Source: Dryas octopetala
Taxonomy: Eukaryota > Streptophyta > Magnoliopsida > Rosales > Rosaceae
DNA: 64,000 nt
NCBI GenBank assembly: GCA_963921425.1
Contig: OY992834.1
Location: 20,225,923 to 20,289,922, forward strand
Direction: 5' to 3'
In this document: positions 24,116-35,234 of the stretch, piece by piece
Layout of the letters: each line of letters begins with the position of its first letter
How positions within the stretch are numbered: the first letter of the stretch is position 1
Program-made: the position numbers and the translations under genes
Notes under the pieces: model-generated
What the model was told of the DNA's origin: nothing
The model's database searches: none
The model's input: only the letters and a program-made list of their open reading frames with translations

Positions 24116-25923
24116 TAGGGGTGGGAATGTGTTAGTTTTTACCTGACAACCGACCCATTTCTGGGGCCGATATGCAATTGACAGCCGACCCACAAAGGTC
24201 GGGTCGGTTGTTCACACCCGAATTAGTATAGGCGGGTCGGTTGGTAGTTGTGAAAAAAGCCAAAGTCGGTTACCCAACAACCGACTTAAGGTTCATTTTT
24301 TGGGCCTTTGGGCTGTGTGTGTGTGTGTGTTTGGGCTGTGTGTTTGGGAGTTGGTCGACCCAAATCAAGTGCACAAGTCTGAATCACTATCTCAGTCTCT
24401 CTTCAGTCTTCGTGGCTTCTTCTCTCTCATCACTCTCTCAGCCTCAGACTCTCTCTTCTTCGATCTCACTACTCATAGCTCACCTGCTCATTCTCTCACT
24501 CTCATTGCTCAGAGCTCACTGATCACTCTCTCACTCTCTCTTCGTGACACCGTCTGTCTGCTCACTCTCTCAGACTCTCTATTCTTCGATCTCATTTCTC
24601 ATAGCTCACTGCTCTAGTAAAGTCGCGCAATCTCCGGTAGCTTTCTGGCGATTCTTGCGGTAGTTGGTCGAATCAGGTATCCAACTCGATCCCCTCCCTC
24701 TGCTCTTGCTATTGATTGTGTTGATTTGGGTTGAAATTGATTGAAAATAAAAACCCTAAAATTCCTAAATCGAGTTTGCCACAAAGGAAAGAAAAAGGGG
24801 AAGTTAGTATTGTCAATTTGTCATGATTAAAAATTCTGATGGAAATTTCGTATCTCTGTATCTGTATCAGAGTATCTTTGTATTTGTGTTGTATTGTATC
24901 TCTGTAGCTTGTTTGTTGAAGCCGAGTATCTCACATTCTCACTATCTCTGTATCTGTGTATCTTTGTAGCTTGTTTCGTATCTCTATACTAGTGTACTGC
25001 ATGTATACTACTATACTTAATACAAGCCTATTTAAATTTTAAAACTAGGTAGAAAATTAGAAAAATGCAACAAAAAATTAAACTTGCAGCAACTATGCAC
25101 TCTGTGCTACACTGCTACACAGTGAATCATGAAGCAAATGAAAGCACTACCTTTCACGTTCGATGCTTTCAAGGTAAATGAGAAAGGACTGTTGAATTTC
25201 TGCAGCTATACGAACTGCATATATATGGAGAATGGTTTTACTTGTTTAATTTTCCTCACAAGGAATACCTCCTCAAGTATAAATGGGAACCATGAAATAA
25301 TTATGTCAAAGATGCATGTATATACCTAGCTCCAAAAAATAAGATAATATGTTTGTTCGATCTCACTACCTCTTGTTTGCTTTATCGATCATTTTTATTT
25401 TGGTTTGATGAATGATTTTAGTTTGGTTTTATGAATGATTTTAGCTTGCTTCCATATAGCATCGTCCATTAGCTTGCTTCCAGCTTTGTTGAAGCTGAGA
25501 GCTAGTTTGTTAGATCTATCTTTTTTATTTTGATTTGATGAATGATTTTAGTTTGCTGGACAAATCTTCCATCTCAATATCTGATTTTATTTTGGTTTGA
25601 TGAATTATTATAGAATGACGAAAAGACGAGGTAAAGCTTCTACTTCAACCTCACAACCTTAAGCCTCTCAAGAACAACCTCAAGCTTCTCAAGGACAACC
25701 TCAAGTTAGTGTGACAGCTAGCAATGGACCTAAAACAACACAAACAACCTTTAAGCCGGGAAAGAAGAAGTCTGAAGTGTAGAAACATTTTCATTACAAG
25801 ATGAATGATGATGGTTCCTACTTCTTGCCTGTTATGGCAGTGTGCAATTATTGCAAGCTGAAAGAGTATCTTTGTGGGTCAAAGAGCTATGGAACCACCA
25901 ACATGAGGCATCACGTGCTCAAT

Positions 25924-28900
25924 CACTACTACAATAATGCTAATAGACGACACTACCTAGACAACGGTTGTTTTAAAACAGTTGTGTAGTTTTAACAGAT
26001 AACGGTTTTTTAAAAAATGTTGTATTTATGCATAAAATCCAATGGTTTTCAGAGGGGTAAATTTTTTGGTTTTGCCTACACAATGGTTTTAAGTTACGAC
26101 CATTGTGTAAGCGAAAGAAAATGAAAAAACCGGTCTACAGTAATTTCATTAAAAAAATTTATTGTGCATTGAACTTGTTGCCGTCCTTCGATATTTTCAC
26201 TTTCCCTCTCAATGTTCATTCTTCCCACCCTTAGGTCATAAACCCAGCAATGTTTATTATCAAAACCAAAAGAGATATGAGAGATAAGTCATCATCTGCT
26301 CCAAATGCACCCACCTGACCTCCAACGACCTCACAAGCCCGACCCTCTGAGAGATAAGCCACCCATCGATCTGCTCTTTCTTCTCATTTCCTTATTATTG
26401 AAGCTCGACCCTCACCCTCAGTTCTCACTCTCTTTCTCGCCGCCCTCTCTCTCGTCGCATCCTTTCCTTCTCACCACCGAGACACCGTCGCGTCCTCTAT
26501 TCCCTCACTTTGCAACACCGTTCACTACTGCGCGCATCTCACCTTCTCTCTATCACTTTCGCGCTCAGCCCTCCGTCTAATCGAGTTTCTGTCGCTCTCG
26601 ATCTACTCTCTCTCTTTCTCCCTCGATTTGCTCTCTTTCTCCCTCGATCTGCTCTCTCTCTTCCTTTCAAACCCTCTCGATATGCTCACGATTCTCAAAC
26701 CCTCTCGATCTGCTCGCGATTTGGGGTTTTCGTTGAGAGGGTTTGGGGTTTTCTATGACATTCTTACTGTTTCAAGGTTAGGTTCTTTTTCTTTTTTTGA
26801 GTTTCTGGATCTTTTATTCTTTAGATGTTTTTTATTTTCGTTTTCTAGGGCTTTTGATTTTCATTTTATTCTTAAGATTACCTAGCTTTCTTTCTAAGCG
26901 GTGAATATCATGGCACTAAGTGATTTTACCTCCTTCCCTCTCTTCCTCTTCCTCTTCCTCTCGCTCTTCCCTTATCTTTCCAGATCTCTATAGATGTGGT
27001 TGGATTAGTTGATGAATGGGCAGCTCGTTTTTTTGAAGAGCTTGATTATGTTAATGAGGGTGAAAATGGAATACTCTTTGCTGAAATGATGAGGAAGGAC
27101 CTTCCACAGGTGAGTCTGATGAGTTCTAGCATCGCTTTTGTTATATCTGGAGAAGTTCTTGTTGATTTTTGCCTACCAAGTTTGGTTTTAAATCATTGTT
27201 TTTAAATTATAATCACCAGGAGGTTAGATGGTCGAAGGTTCAACCCAGACTATGCAATAGCTAGAGAAGTTGCAGTTACACACACTCACACAACATAAAA
27301 TCTTTATTCTAATTTCAAACCAAACTCTAGGTGTATATTTCACATACCATCTTGACTAACAAAGTAGTACACTTTCTCCCTATATGGATGGAATTGTTGT
27401 CTCAGTATATTTTTTGCAGCCTCTATTTTGAAATGTTAACATGATTATGAAGCTTGTTGGATTTTTAAGTAGCTCCATTCAAGCGCTGGTCTTTTTAGTA
27501 TTAATTGATAGTCTAGATGGCAAGCAGCTCAAAGTCTCCAATGTCAGGCATCATATTGAATGCAGGGTATGGCATTGGGCGTTGCCTTCAAAGGCATTTG
27601 TGCTTGGTCTGATGAGGTGTTGAGGCAGGGTTGGGCTCGCTTGTGGGTTAACCTAGGAATGGATGCTGGAAAGATGCTGATCTTTTTGTTACTCTGTTGG
27701 TGTTTTACTTAATTTTTCTTTTAACCTTTCCCTATTCCAGGAAGCAACAATGTTGGAGACTGGAATCCTTTAAAATTTGACAAAATGTCTGATATTGTTT
27801 GTGGATGCGATTTGACTGAAATAATTGTGCCTCAGCACCTCGCTTATACAGCATCTATTCTCTTCAAGGCCCCCATATTTCAAACATAACATTGAAAAAT
27901 TATCACTAATCGGACTGGTGATAGGCTCTTTTTCTTTTTGTTAAATTTTTCTGATTCAATCATACAATTGCCCAAACAGAACTGTTCTCCCTCTAGTTGT
28001 AATTTGTTTAATATGTAGTAGTATATGCATGAGAACATGTGTGATAGTCAGTATGGATTCATGTTATTCAGGTAGTTGTACCAAAAACCTACCCGAAATA
28101 TACTTCAAGAAAGGTTCTTATTACATCATGGATAGATGGAGAAAAGCTGTCACAAAGTACTGAAAGTGATGTTGGAGAACTGGTTAATGTTGGAGTCATA
28201 TGCTACCTGAAGCAGGTAAAATACTACATTAATAAAATTTATAGTCTTGTAATTTCTAGAGGCATATAAAAAATAGACTTTTCTTCACAGAAGGTTTTCT
28301 CTTTTGGTGATTTTTTTCTTCTTCTATGTAAAATATGATCATGAAATAGTTGCTTCCTTTTTTTCTTATTGCAATTTTAGCAATATTTTGCCTACTGTTT
28401 TTTTCTCTGTACCTGCAATTAACTACTGTAATTGGTTATATGATTGATTGATGTTTTCTCTCTGGCTTGCTAGGACTAGAACTCATGATTCTTTAATTTG
28501 CACCTAACCAATTCCACGACCCTAAATGATTGTCTATATCAAATGGAAAAATGTCCTCTGCCAATAAGTTTTTGATATGTTTTAATGTTCTCATAATTGG
28601 CTTCTATGGAAAATAGTGAAAGATGAGTAGTCTTAACTAGAGAATAACCATTCTTGGCAAAAAAAAGAAGGAACAAACAAGAGAATGACAATTTTATTCT
28701 TCATTGGTTTTACTTAATCATGTTCTATGCTGTGGATGATGTGGATATGATTTGGGGTTTTGGAATACAGTTTTTGGAATAAAATAACAGAACAACTTTA
28801 AAGTGAAAAGTACAGCATCAGTATTCAGTATTCACCAAAAAAAGGTACAGCATCAGTGAATGGGCAGTGCACTAAATGTACAATAATCAACTATCAACCA

Positions 28901-31297
28901 GCAAACTGTTCAAAGCTACTACAACAAACACAATACAAAATTGTTCATCTATGTTGTTTTTATCTTTATATTTCTTTATGCATCTTATGTTTATACTTGT
29001 GCCATGTTGAAATGCTGAGAACAACAAGTCTATTAATTAATTGTCTCTTGCATACATATTCATGATTTTACTATGATAGTTAATTTATTATAATTCCCTG
29101 AAAACCTTAAAGTTGTGGACCTGTGGTTTGTTATTGCTTATCTTCTTTGAAGCCATTTCTCCATTACTAACAACATTTGATTCACAAATTTGAAACTTAA
29201 GATCTGTTTGATGTATCATTGATTTGCTTCCACTGCAGGTTCCTAAAGATTCCTGCTATATGGGCTCTAACAACTCTGCCTTCCTACAGCAGGGTTCAAC
29301 TCTGCCTTCCTCACCAATTGATTGGTGACTTGCACTTTCATGAAATTGATTAATTGGCCAGCAAATTAATTTCCTGAATTTTTGTAACTTCTAAACAGAT
29401 ATTGGGGTTCACTATTTTTGTGTAGTCGTCATAAGTGGAATTAAGCTCTTTCATCTAATTAAGTTTGCATGCTAGAATTATTTCAATCTTACCAAATCAA
29501 AATAGACCTTTGAACAATTTCCTGCTGTCTACTAAACTTTGCCCAGGTTTGAATGTTGAATGTTGGTATACTGCATGTGTTACAGTGTGCATGTTTCATG
29601 GTGTCATGATAACATGATGGTTTGGCTGCAACCTCATTACACTTGGGACATGTTTCATTTTGTTTAAAATGTGGTTTGGATCAATTGTGTAAAAACCCTT
29701 GTTAATTATGATGATGATGGATTAATTTTATGGTTATGACAGGTTGATTGTTTTTTAAGTCAATTAGATCATTAATTTGATGGTTGATGATTAACTTGAT
29801 GGTTATGGCAGGTTAATTGTTTTTTAAGTCACTTAGATCATTATTTTGATTGTTTGTTCTTGCTTTGTATGTTTGTTCTTTGGTTCAAGGGTTTCCCCTG
29901 CTCCTTTTTTTTATTGATTCATTCAATTACTAAAAAAAAAGGTTAATTAAACAAAAATGTTGAATTTCTTATTGGTGTATTCCCTTATGTTAATCCCTTT
30001 GTTACTCCATGGTTAATTTCAGTGGGAAAGGAGAAAGGACAACACCTACTCACAGGACCAGATTGATGAAGTACGTGCTGAATGGGCAGGCTTTCTGGTG
30101 CGCTATATGTAGATCCAATACGTACTCCTCACTTCCCTAAATCTGCTGGCTGGGTTTAACAAGCATTTTTTGGTAAATATTTTGTATAGCTAACTGGCTA
30201 GGCTGTGTAGACATGCAATATTATGATGGGAGCAGTTCATTGACTAGCTAATCTTGCAAAGTCAGATATTTTGGTATTTATATGGCTGACTTTGCACGAT
30301 TACTTAGGTTAGACCATGTCATCCCTAGCTTTATAGTTTTTGTAATCAACAAGTACTTTTTGTAGTTATCAAGTTACTTATAATTTTTTGGGCTGTACAT
30401 TAATTGGCAAGGAATGTGTGAATGGGTTTGTTATCATGATCGACTTTGTAAACTCCAATTCCAATTTAATGAATTCATGGATCTTTTTGAGTTACCAATT
30501 AATATTTGTGGATTACTTTGGATGCAACAAGCAGAGATTTAGTGGGATTTAATTCCAATTGGATATGCAAGCAGGGAATTAATGTGGATTCAATTGGATG
30601 TAAGCAAGGATATTAAAATGTGAATCAAACAAACAACAGTTTTAAATTTAAAAAAATTATGTTAATTAATAATAGACAACGGTTTTAGTTAAATAACCAT
30701 TGTATAAAACACCTACTAACAACAGTTAAAACGATTAACCAAAAAATTGATGTGTATCATCTATCTATACAACATTTTTGAAAAAAAATTACTTGTCAAA
30801 CACCTAACTTAACATCACATATAGTTAAAAAAAGTTGTGGAAAACAAGATTACCCAACGGTTTTAAGATATAAAATGATATGTATAAGTAATTAAAATAA
30901 CATGTTTTAGTAAAAACTGTTGTTGAGTTTCTTATGTACAAACATCATGCTGGTTTTATACTTAATTATGCAGCGGTGTTTCTTAAAACGGATGTTTAAT
31001 AAGACTTCAGACAACATTTATATCATATAAGTATTGTCTAATTATTACTAATACAATTGTTTTGTATCTGTAAACGTTGTGTATTGGGTTTCAACACAAC
31101 TGTTTAAGATGAATATTGGGTATTTTGGTGGATACTAGACAACAGTTTTAAATTATAAATGTTGTATTAATCCATTTAGACAACGGGTTTTTACCGTTGT
31201 CTAAATATACTATAGTCGTCACTCGCCTAGACGACGGAATTTTGGGTAAATAGACAACGGTTTTTCACCGTTGTCTATTTATATTATTGTAGTAGTG
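25924..31297. mobile_element. CACTA (En/Spm) element carrying host gene exons, 5.4 kb
   Basis: Left end CACTACTACAATAAT and right end ATTATTGTAGTAGTG form matching inverted repeats, flanked by the 3-bp target duplication AAT on both sides. Subterminal repeats of ACAACGGTTTT and its inverse are dense at both ends (25950-26110 and 30650-31290), as in CACTA elements. No transposase was found. The interior holds exons of an ABC1-type kinase gene with introns, a CT-rich stretch at 26380-26700 and other anonymous DNA. Removing it and one AAT copy joins the hAT BED finger in frame. Confidence 0.88.
26984..28215 (+). pseudogene. Captured ABC1/ADCK atypical kinase gene fragment (2 exons)
   Basis: Two consecutive exons with proper borders. 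Exon at 26984-27109 (42 codons) contains GLVDEWAARFFEELDYVNEG and MRKDLPQ. Exon at 28072-28215 (48 codons) contains VVVPKTYPKYTSRKVL, then SWIDGEKLSQSTESDVGELV and ends GVICYLKQ. Both are multiples of three, in phase 0, and free of stops. The sequence is typical of plastid ABC1K proteins (I think closest to PGR6/ABC1K1, low certainty), which regulate quinone and isoprenoid metabolism. The following exon, with the HADPHPGN motif, is not found, so the fragment cannot encode a kinase. The retained intron shows capture at the DNA level. Confidence 0.82.
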
Positions 31298-31622
31298 AAT
31301 GTTTGTTCAGAATCTCTGGTTAGGGTGGACAAGCGTGACCTTAAGCAACCATTGTTGGCAAATAACCTCAAAGGTGGGCTTGTTCCTTTACACTATGACA
31401 AAGATTTTGCTAGAAAAAAGTTGATAGAGATGATCATTATAGATGAGCTCCCATTCAATATGGTAGAGGCAGCCAGGTTTAGAGCTTTTTGTCAAGTTCT
31501 AAACCCTCAATTTCTTGTGCCTTGTCGCAAGACGGTTGCTATAGGTTTGATGAGTTGTTTTCTTGAAGAGAAAACAAAGCTTAAAAGTATTTGAGTATTG
31601 GTACAAGAGTGTCTCTCACTAC

Positions 31623-32032
31623 TAGGGATGGCAACGGGGCGGGTTAAGGGCTGGTTTGCCAATACCATACCCGCCCCGCCGGGTAATCTGGTCCCCATCG
31701 AGGGTATTCAGGGCCCCTATTATTTTTAAAAAAATAATTTTTTTTATTAATAACATACCAAATTAATATAAATATATAATATAACAAATGAAATACATTA
31801 AAATTCATCATATTATATTACAATAACACTAAATCATAAAGAGAACACTATTAAATTTTAAAGAAATGCAATAAAAATTAAGAAAATAAATTATAATATA
31901 ATTATATAATATAATATTTTTATTAAACGGGTATACGGCGCGGGGCAGGGACGGGGATGGTATTACCATACCCGCTTAATCGAGGCGGGTCCCCACGGGG
32001 ATTTTCGGGAGCGGGGAATTTTCTCATCCCTA
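31623..32032. mobile_element. hAT-type MITE, 410 bp
   Basis: Ends TAGGGATGGCAA and TTCTCATCCCTA, flanked by the perfect 8-bp duplication CTCACTAC (31615-31622 and 32033-32040). Subterminal parts are GC-rich (CGGGGCGGGT and its inverse types), the centre is almost pure AT. No coding capacity. It sits inside the hAT transposase pseudogene, just before the TNTLTS motif. Confidence 0.9.
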
Positions 32033-33784
32033 CTCACTACGAACACTTTGACCTCCATTTAAAATATTAATTACATGGTGCTCACCGCCCATTTTATTGA
32101 TGATGATTGGATTCTGAACAAAATTATTCTCTCATTTTATCAAATTGCCAACCATAAGGGTGACATCATTGCCAAAGCTTTGGAGAAGTGTTTGTTGGGG
32201 GATTGGGGAATAGAGAAGGTTTTTACGATTGCGGTTGATAATGTCATGGCCAATATGACAAGGCCATTGAAATTTTCAAGGGAAGGTTTGCTAGAAGTAA
32301 GGGGCTTGTGTATAATGGAGCTCATTTGCACATGAGATGTTGCTACCATGTGCTTAATTTGATTATACAAGATGAGATGAATGCTTTAAATGACTCAATT
32401 TAACCCATTAGGTTGGCAGTTAAGTGGGTAAGATTATCACCTCAAAGGCTAGAAAAGTTTAGAGAATTTGTCCATGGTGAAGGCATATGAGGGTTGCCAA
32501 TTGTATGCATGGATGTGTGTACTAGGTGGAACTCCACCTATCTTATGTTGGAGCAAGCTTTGAAGTTTTCTAAGGTGTTTGATAGGTTAAGCCTCTTGGA
32601 CTCGGGGTTCCAAGACTACTTTGAGGATCATAACAACTCTAGGTGCCAGGATACAATGGATTGAGATAATTCAAAGGATTTTGTCTCCTATTTGAAGGTG
32701 TTTTATGAAGCCACCCTCAAACTAAGTGCTTCTAAAACACCCACCGCCTACTTGGTATTCAAACAATTGTTGGCTATCTAAGTGTTGATGGAAAATGAGA
32801 TGAAGAAATCATGTTATGAAAAATTGCATAAGGTGGCAACAAGCATGAAGAAAAAATTTGATAAATATTGGGGGAAATGGGAGAATGTAAACCGTTTTCT
32901 TTATCTTGCGGTTATTCTTGATCCAAGATACAAGTTGCCTTATGTGGGTTTTCACCTTAGTGACATAGGGATGGATAAAGAGATGGTGCAAAGGCTACAA
33001 GGGAGGTAAAACAAATATTCATTGATATGTTTAAAGAGTATGAGGAGATGGTGCCTAGAAGACAAGCAAGAGATGATGGTGGTGACTCGAATGAGGAGGA
33101 TAGTAGCGATGATGAAAATGAGGATGAGGATGAGGATGATATTAGATATCATCAATCTCTAAGGCAAAACCAAGTGGTTGCCTTAAGTGATGAGGTTGAT
33201 AGGTACTTGCTTGAACCTCATTTAGAGGTGAAGAAGAACAAGTTTAAGCTTTTGCTTTATTGGAAAGCAGAGTCAGCTAGATTTCCAATCTTGGCTAAGA
33301 TTGCCAAGGACATCTTTGCAATGCCGGTTTCTAGTGTGGCTTCCGAATGTGCATTTAGCTCGGGGTCAAGGGTTGTGGATCCTTTTAGGAGTTCTTTGAC
33401 TCTTAGGATGGTGGAGGCATTGATATGCACAAACGATTGTCTCAAGACGGATGTGTTTAGCTACTACAAGAAGCCAACCTAAGATGAATTGGAGCTTTAT
33501 TCAACCTTGGAGGAAGTTGAAAATGGTAAACCCTTTGATCTTTACTTAATTATGCTTGAATTTGATTAGTAACCTCACTTAATTGTTCACTTATTTACTA
33601 ATTTGGTTGAGTAAGTTTATGTATTTTTTTGGTTGCTACTTGCTAATAATTTGGTTGTTGATAAATCTGGTTTTATAATGTCTATTTTACTATTTGATGA
33701 ATCTGTTATATGGGTTGTTCTTGTATTGTATATGCTGCCTATTAAAAGATTGCAACTTTGCAAGCATGGTTAAGAGATTTTGGT

Positions 33785-34891
33785 TGTTGATAAATTGAAT
33801 GGAAGATAATATGGTTGTTGATAAACTGCTGCATGCCTCCATTTTCTAATGATTAAGCTAGTTTGGTGTGATTTTACAAAGGTCCTAACATTGCAAAGTG
33901 TCCAATTCGATCCTCCAACCGCAGCACCAACTACAACAAGTACAAGCGGTGAAGTTACCCATTCTTCTGTCCAAAATTCCACCACCACCTAATCTAATCA
34001 AGCTTACCTTATGTCCTTCAAATTTCCAAATTGCAATTTTCTCAAACAATTGTTAATTTGTTAATTTTGTTATGTAACTTATGTAGTTAACTAGTTATGT
34101 TTTGGCGTTTGGAAGTTTGCATATGTAACTCACTCACTCTGAACTTGTGAAGTTTTTTAGGATTGACTGTTTGAACTTTGGTAATTGATTATTGATTAAA
34201 TGATAAGGAATTTAGGAATGTGCTAATCAGCCAGCCAATGTGTGAAAAAAAAAAAAAAAGTCGGGCAAAACCTTTACCAACCTGACCTCAACCGACTTTG
34301 GTGGACACCCGACTTGCAACCGACCCACCATATTGGGTGTTGATAAATTGAATGGAAGATAATATGGTTGTTGATAAACTGCTGCCTGCCTTTATTTTCT
34401 AATGATTAAGCTAGTTTGGTGTGATTTTACAGAGGTCCTAACATTGCAAAGTGTCCAATTCGATCCTCCAACGGCAGCACCAACTACAACATGTACAAGC
34501 GGTGAAGTCACCCATTCTTCCGTCCAAAATTCCACCACCACGTAATTTGATCAAGCTTACCTTATGTCCTTCCAATTTCCAAATTGCAATTTTCTCAAAC
34601 AATTGTTAATTTGTTAATTTTGTTATGTACTTATGTAGTTAACTAGTTATGTTTTGGCATTTGGAAGTTTGCATATGTAACTCATTCACTTTGAACTTGT
34701 GAAGTTTTTGAGGATTGACTGTTTGAACTTTAGTAATTGATTATTGATTAAGTGATTAGGAATTTAGGAATGTGCCAATCAGTCAATGTGTGAAAAAAAA
34801 AAAAAAAAAAAAGTCGGGCAAAACCTTTATCGACCTGACCTCAACCAACTTTGGTGGACACCCGACTTGCAACCGACCCACCATATTGGGT
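33785..34891. repeat. 553-bp tandem duplication at the hAT 3' end
   Basis: Two near-identical units (33785-34337 and 34338-34891). Each starts TTGATAAATTGAATGGAAG and ends CGACCCACCATATTGGGT, including the subterminal CCGAC motifs. The unit therefore carries a second set of putative transposase-binding sites. Confidence 0.85.
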
Positions 34892-34998
34892 CAGATGTTG
34901 GTTTTGAGATATAGCTCAAGTCGGTTGTCAGGTCGAGTCGGTTGTTTGGCCAATATGGGCCCGACCCTATCCGACCCATTCCCAGCCCTACAAAAAGC

Positions 34999-35231
34999 TC
35001 ATCATTTTTGCATAGCTTCCTTTACTGAATTTATTTTGATTGTCCGGTATCAAAAATGAAAAAAAAATTCTCACTCTTTGAAACTGGTTGTTGTATTTTA
35101 AATGTCTTATACATTGATTATTGGTCTTGGCATATTCTCATTAAGGTTTTAATGAGAGTGTGTCGAGGTTAAAAACCAATATGGCACTACCAAATGCTCA
35201 AAATGTCAGACCCCACTTTGGGGTGTGACAC
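34999..35231 (-). repeat. Repeat segment A, minus copy, proximal part
   Basis: Inverse of the 5' half of segment A; its start reads GTGTCACACCCCAAAGTGGG on the minus strand. Segment B, also on minus, abuts it at about 35235. Confidence 0.65.
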
Positions 35232-35234
35232 TTA

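Larger units (their letters stand above)
25615..33482 (+). pseudogene. hAT transposase (RICESLEEPER-like), interrupted and decayed
   Basis: Begins at ATG 25615 with a Ser/Gln-rich leader. A BED zinc finger follows (CNYC, then NMRHHVLN joined to VC across the CACTA insert), with the catalytic region at 31,300-32,340 and a C-terminal hAT dimerisation domain at 33027-33482 (LLYWKAESARFPILAKIAKD, SSVASECAFS). An acidic stretch near 33,080-33,140 precedes it. The two nested insertions each rejoin in frame when removed. Independent decay is clear: TAA and TAG stops in the leader (about 25660 and 25780), a TAA in the block after the MITE, a stop at 31593, and the usual TDTWTS motif reads TNTLTS. Not functional. 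Confidence 0.85.
24116..34990 (+). mobile_element. hAT transposon, 10.9 kb, disrupted by nested insertions
   Basis: Terminal inverted repeats TAGGGGTGGGAATG (left) and CATTCCCAGCCCTA (right), flanked by 8-bp target copies CAAAAAGT (24108-24115) and CAAAAAGC (34991-34998), which differ at one base. Subterminal regions at both ends are rich in CGGTTG/CCGACCC motifs, as expected of transposase-binding sites. It contains a BED-finger hAT transposase pseudogene, a nested CACTA element and a nested MITE. Without those it is about 5.1 kb. The opposite copy of segment A (near 18660-18690) is the empty site. Confidence 0.88.

Noticed and set aside
24241..24617. Two overlapping Ser/Leu-rich open frames near the hAT left end
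   Set aside because: CT-rich leader DNA of the hAT element; the BED finger frame starts further downstream at 25615.
26305..26885. Overlapping open frames rich in Leu, Ser and Pro inside the CACTA element
   Set aside because: They are produced by a CT-rich stretch; no domain is recognisable and three frames are open over the same DNA. It may be a captured 5' leader, which I cannot show.
31271..31594. A separate small gene at the right end of the CACTA element
   Set aside because: Its first codons lie in the CACTA terminal repeat; from NVCSESL onward it is the continuation of the hAT transposase after the insert.
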